Below, piece by piece: positions 4,815 through 5,309 of a stretch of 5,309 nt of DNA. Position 1 is the stretch's first letter. The number at the start of each line of letters is the position of its first letter. This stretch comes from Ekhidna sp. GTDB lineage: Bacteria > Bacteroidota > Bacteroidia > Cytophagales > Cyclobacteriaceae. The notes under the pieces are model-generated. The model saw only the letters and a list, made by a program, of their open reading frames with translations, had not been told where the DNA came from and did no database searches. The stretch spans positions 1 through 5,309 of the forward strand of contig JABSPG010000321.1 in the NCBI GenBank assembly GCA_013214445.1, written 5' to 3'. A program made the position numbers and the translations under genes.

Positions 4815-5166
4815 TTTGGAAATCGCTTATCCTTAAGATTAAATCCGTTTCTCGCTGATCAAAATCTGAAATTTGTTCTATAGAGCTTTTGAGTCTATTT
4901 CTTCCGTCTGCATTTTCATAGTCATCCAGAATGAACCTTAAGAAACCTCTTTAAAAGTCCAAGCCATATAAGTTTGCGATAATTATCAAAATTTCTGTGG
5001 GAGTGTTTTCCGTTGTTATTGGTGGTAAAGATTGATTAAAAGATAGAATTCCAAGTTTAGTAGTGACATGTCTGCATAAGTTGCTGAACAGCCACGGCCT
5101 ATAAATTCTGGACTTTGGTAATCCGCTGAAAATAAAAATGAACCATATCGAAGTTATGAAGACAAC
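4786..5166 (-). pseudogene. broken gene, possibly an XRE-type regulator
   Basis: On the - strand a frame runs from 5166 to 4954 (71 codons), hits TAA at 4953-4951, and continues in frame for 54 codons to TAA at 4788-4786. There is no ATG in either part. The sequence across the stop is coherent: TPTEILIIIANLYGLDF, stop, RGFLRFILDDYENADG, then RNRLKSSIEQISDFDQRETD and LILRISDF. The pattern of a proline-led helix with an IAN-Y-G motif, a linker, and a terminal charged helix around 'FDxRExDLI' resembles the end of the helix-turn-helix and the C-terminal helices of XRE-family regulators, but this is a weak match by eye. An upstream in-frame stop at 5169-5167 may mark a frameshift, since another - strand frame is open beyond it. 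It converges on the hsdM remnant, and the two fragments meet at about 4764-4786. Confidence 0.4.
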
Positions 5167-5309
5167 TTAAGACTGGATATTTTGAGGATGGTTTTGATCT
5201 GGAAAAAGTAGATCCAAAGATTGAAGCTCTGCCTGTAAGCTTCCCTAAAAGTTGTCCATTTAAAATTAGAGTTGGCTGAGCCCCAAGGCGAAGCATATTT
5301 TCTAACTTT
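5167..5309. other. window-edge stretch without a confident gene
   Basis: Two - strand frames are open here: one gives a 65-codon ORF (5296-5099), the other runs from the window edge to a stop near 5155 and contains KYASPWGSAN and TTFREAYRQSFNLW. Neither is recognisable, and they cannot both be coding. Either could be the front part of the broken gene to the left joined by a frameshift. Confidence 0.3.

Noticed and set aside
5099..5296. 65-codon - strand ORF as an intact gene
   Set aside because: It overlaps the better protein-like broken frame at its 3' end, has no recognisable motif, and competes with another open frame on the same strand.
1..5309. CRISPR array
   Set aside because: No regularly spaced repeats of 25-40 bases with unique spacers were seen; the only tandem repeats are the 10-12 bp ones upstream of the second recombinase.

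Overview
The window looks like an accessory region of a Bacteroidota chromosome, probably a marine or soil Cytophagales/Flavobacteriia-type organism. The evidence is low-to-moderate GC, weak or absent Shine-Dalgarno sequences, a 423-residue integrase with the Bacteroidota-type arm-binding and SAM-like N-terminal regions, and a second tyrosine recombinase whose N-terminal region is of a kind seen in that phylum. These assignments rest on remembered family features; no search was run.

Left part (1-2070, all on the - strand): an integron-like unit. Reading the - strand, a tyrosine recombinase (2070-928) is followed by a perfect 28-bp palindrome (890-917), a recombination core GTTATGT (885-879), a cassette gene for a single-pass membrane protein (840-286), and a 233-bp attC-like imperfect palindrome (274-42). 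The first bases of the cassette (GTTATGTACC on the - strand, 885-876) are the exact reverse complement of the 10 bases that open the attC-like site (277-268), as expected if both come from one circular cassette. The recombinase lacks the extra segment that marks classical integron integrases, and it points toward the cassette rather than away from it. A possible next cassette gene starts at 29 and runs off the window.

Middle (2071-2999): a short divergent promoter region separates the recombinase from a 138-residue zinc-ribbon-like protein on the + strand. Behind it lies about 430 bp of apparent gene debris, including a broken reading frame on the - strand.

Right part (3000-5309): a second, unrelated tyrosine recombinase on the - strand has two of its six expected catalytic positions replaced. 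Upstream of it are two sets of short direct repeats that could be arm-type binding sites, and a hairpin plus a strong + strand terminator that could belong to a small RNA. Beyond this is decayed DNA. The N-terminus of a type I restriction-modification methyltransferase subunit (hsdM) is recognisable on the + strand, broken by three in-frame TAG codons. Facing it on the - strand is a reading frame with one internal stop and no start codon, resembling the C-terminal part of an XRE-type regulator. The region therefore reads as an integration and decay hotspot: one probably live cassette-recombination system beside the remains of an older element and a lost restriction-modification locus.
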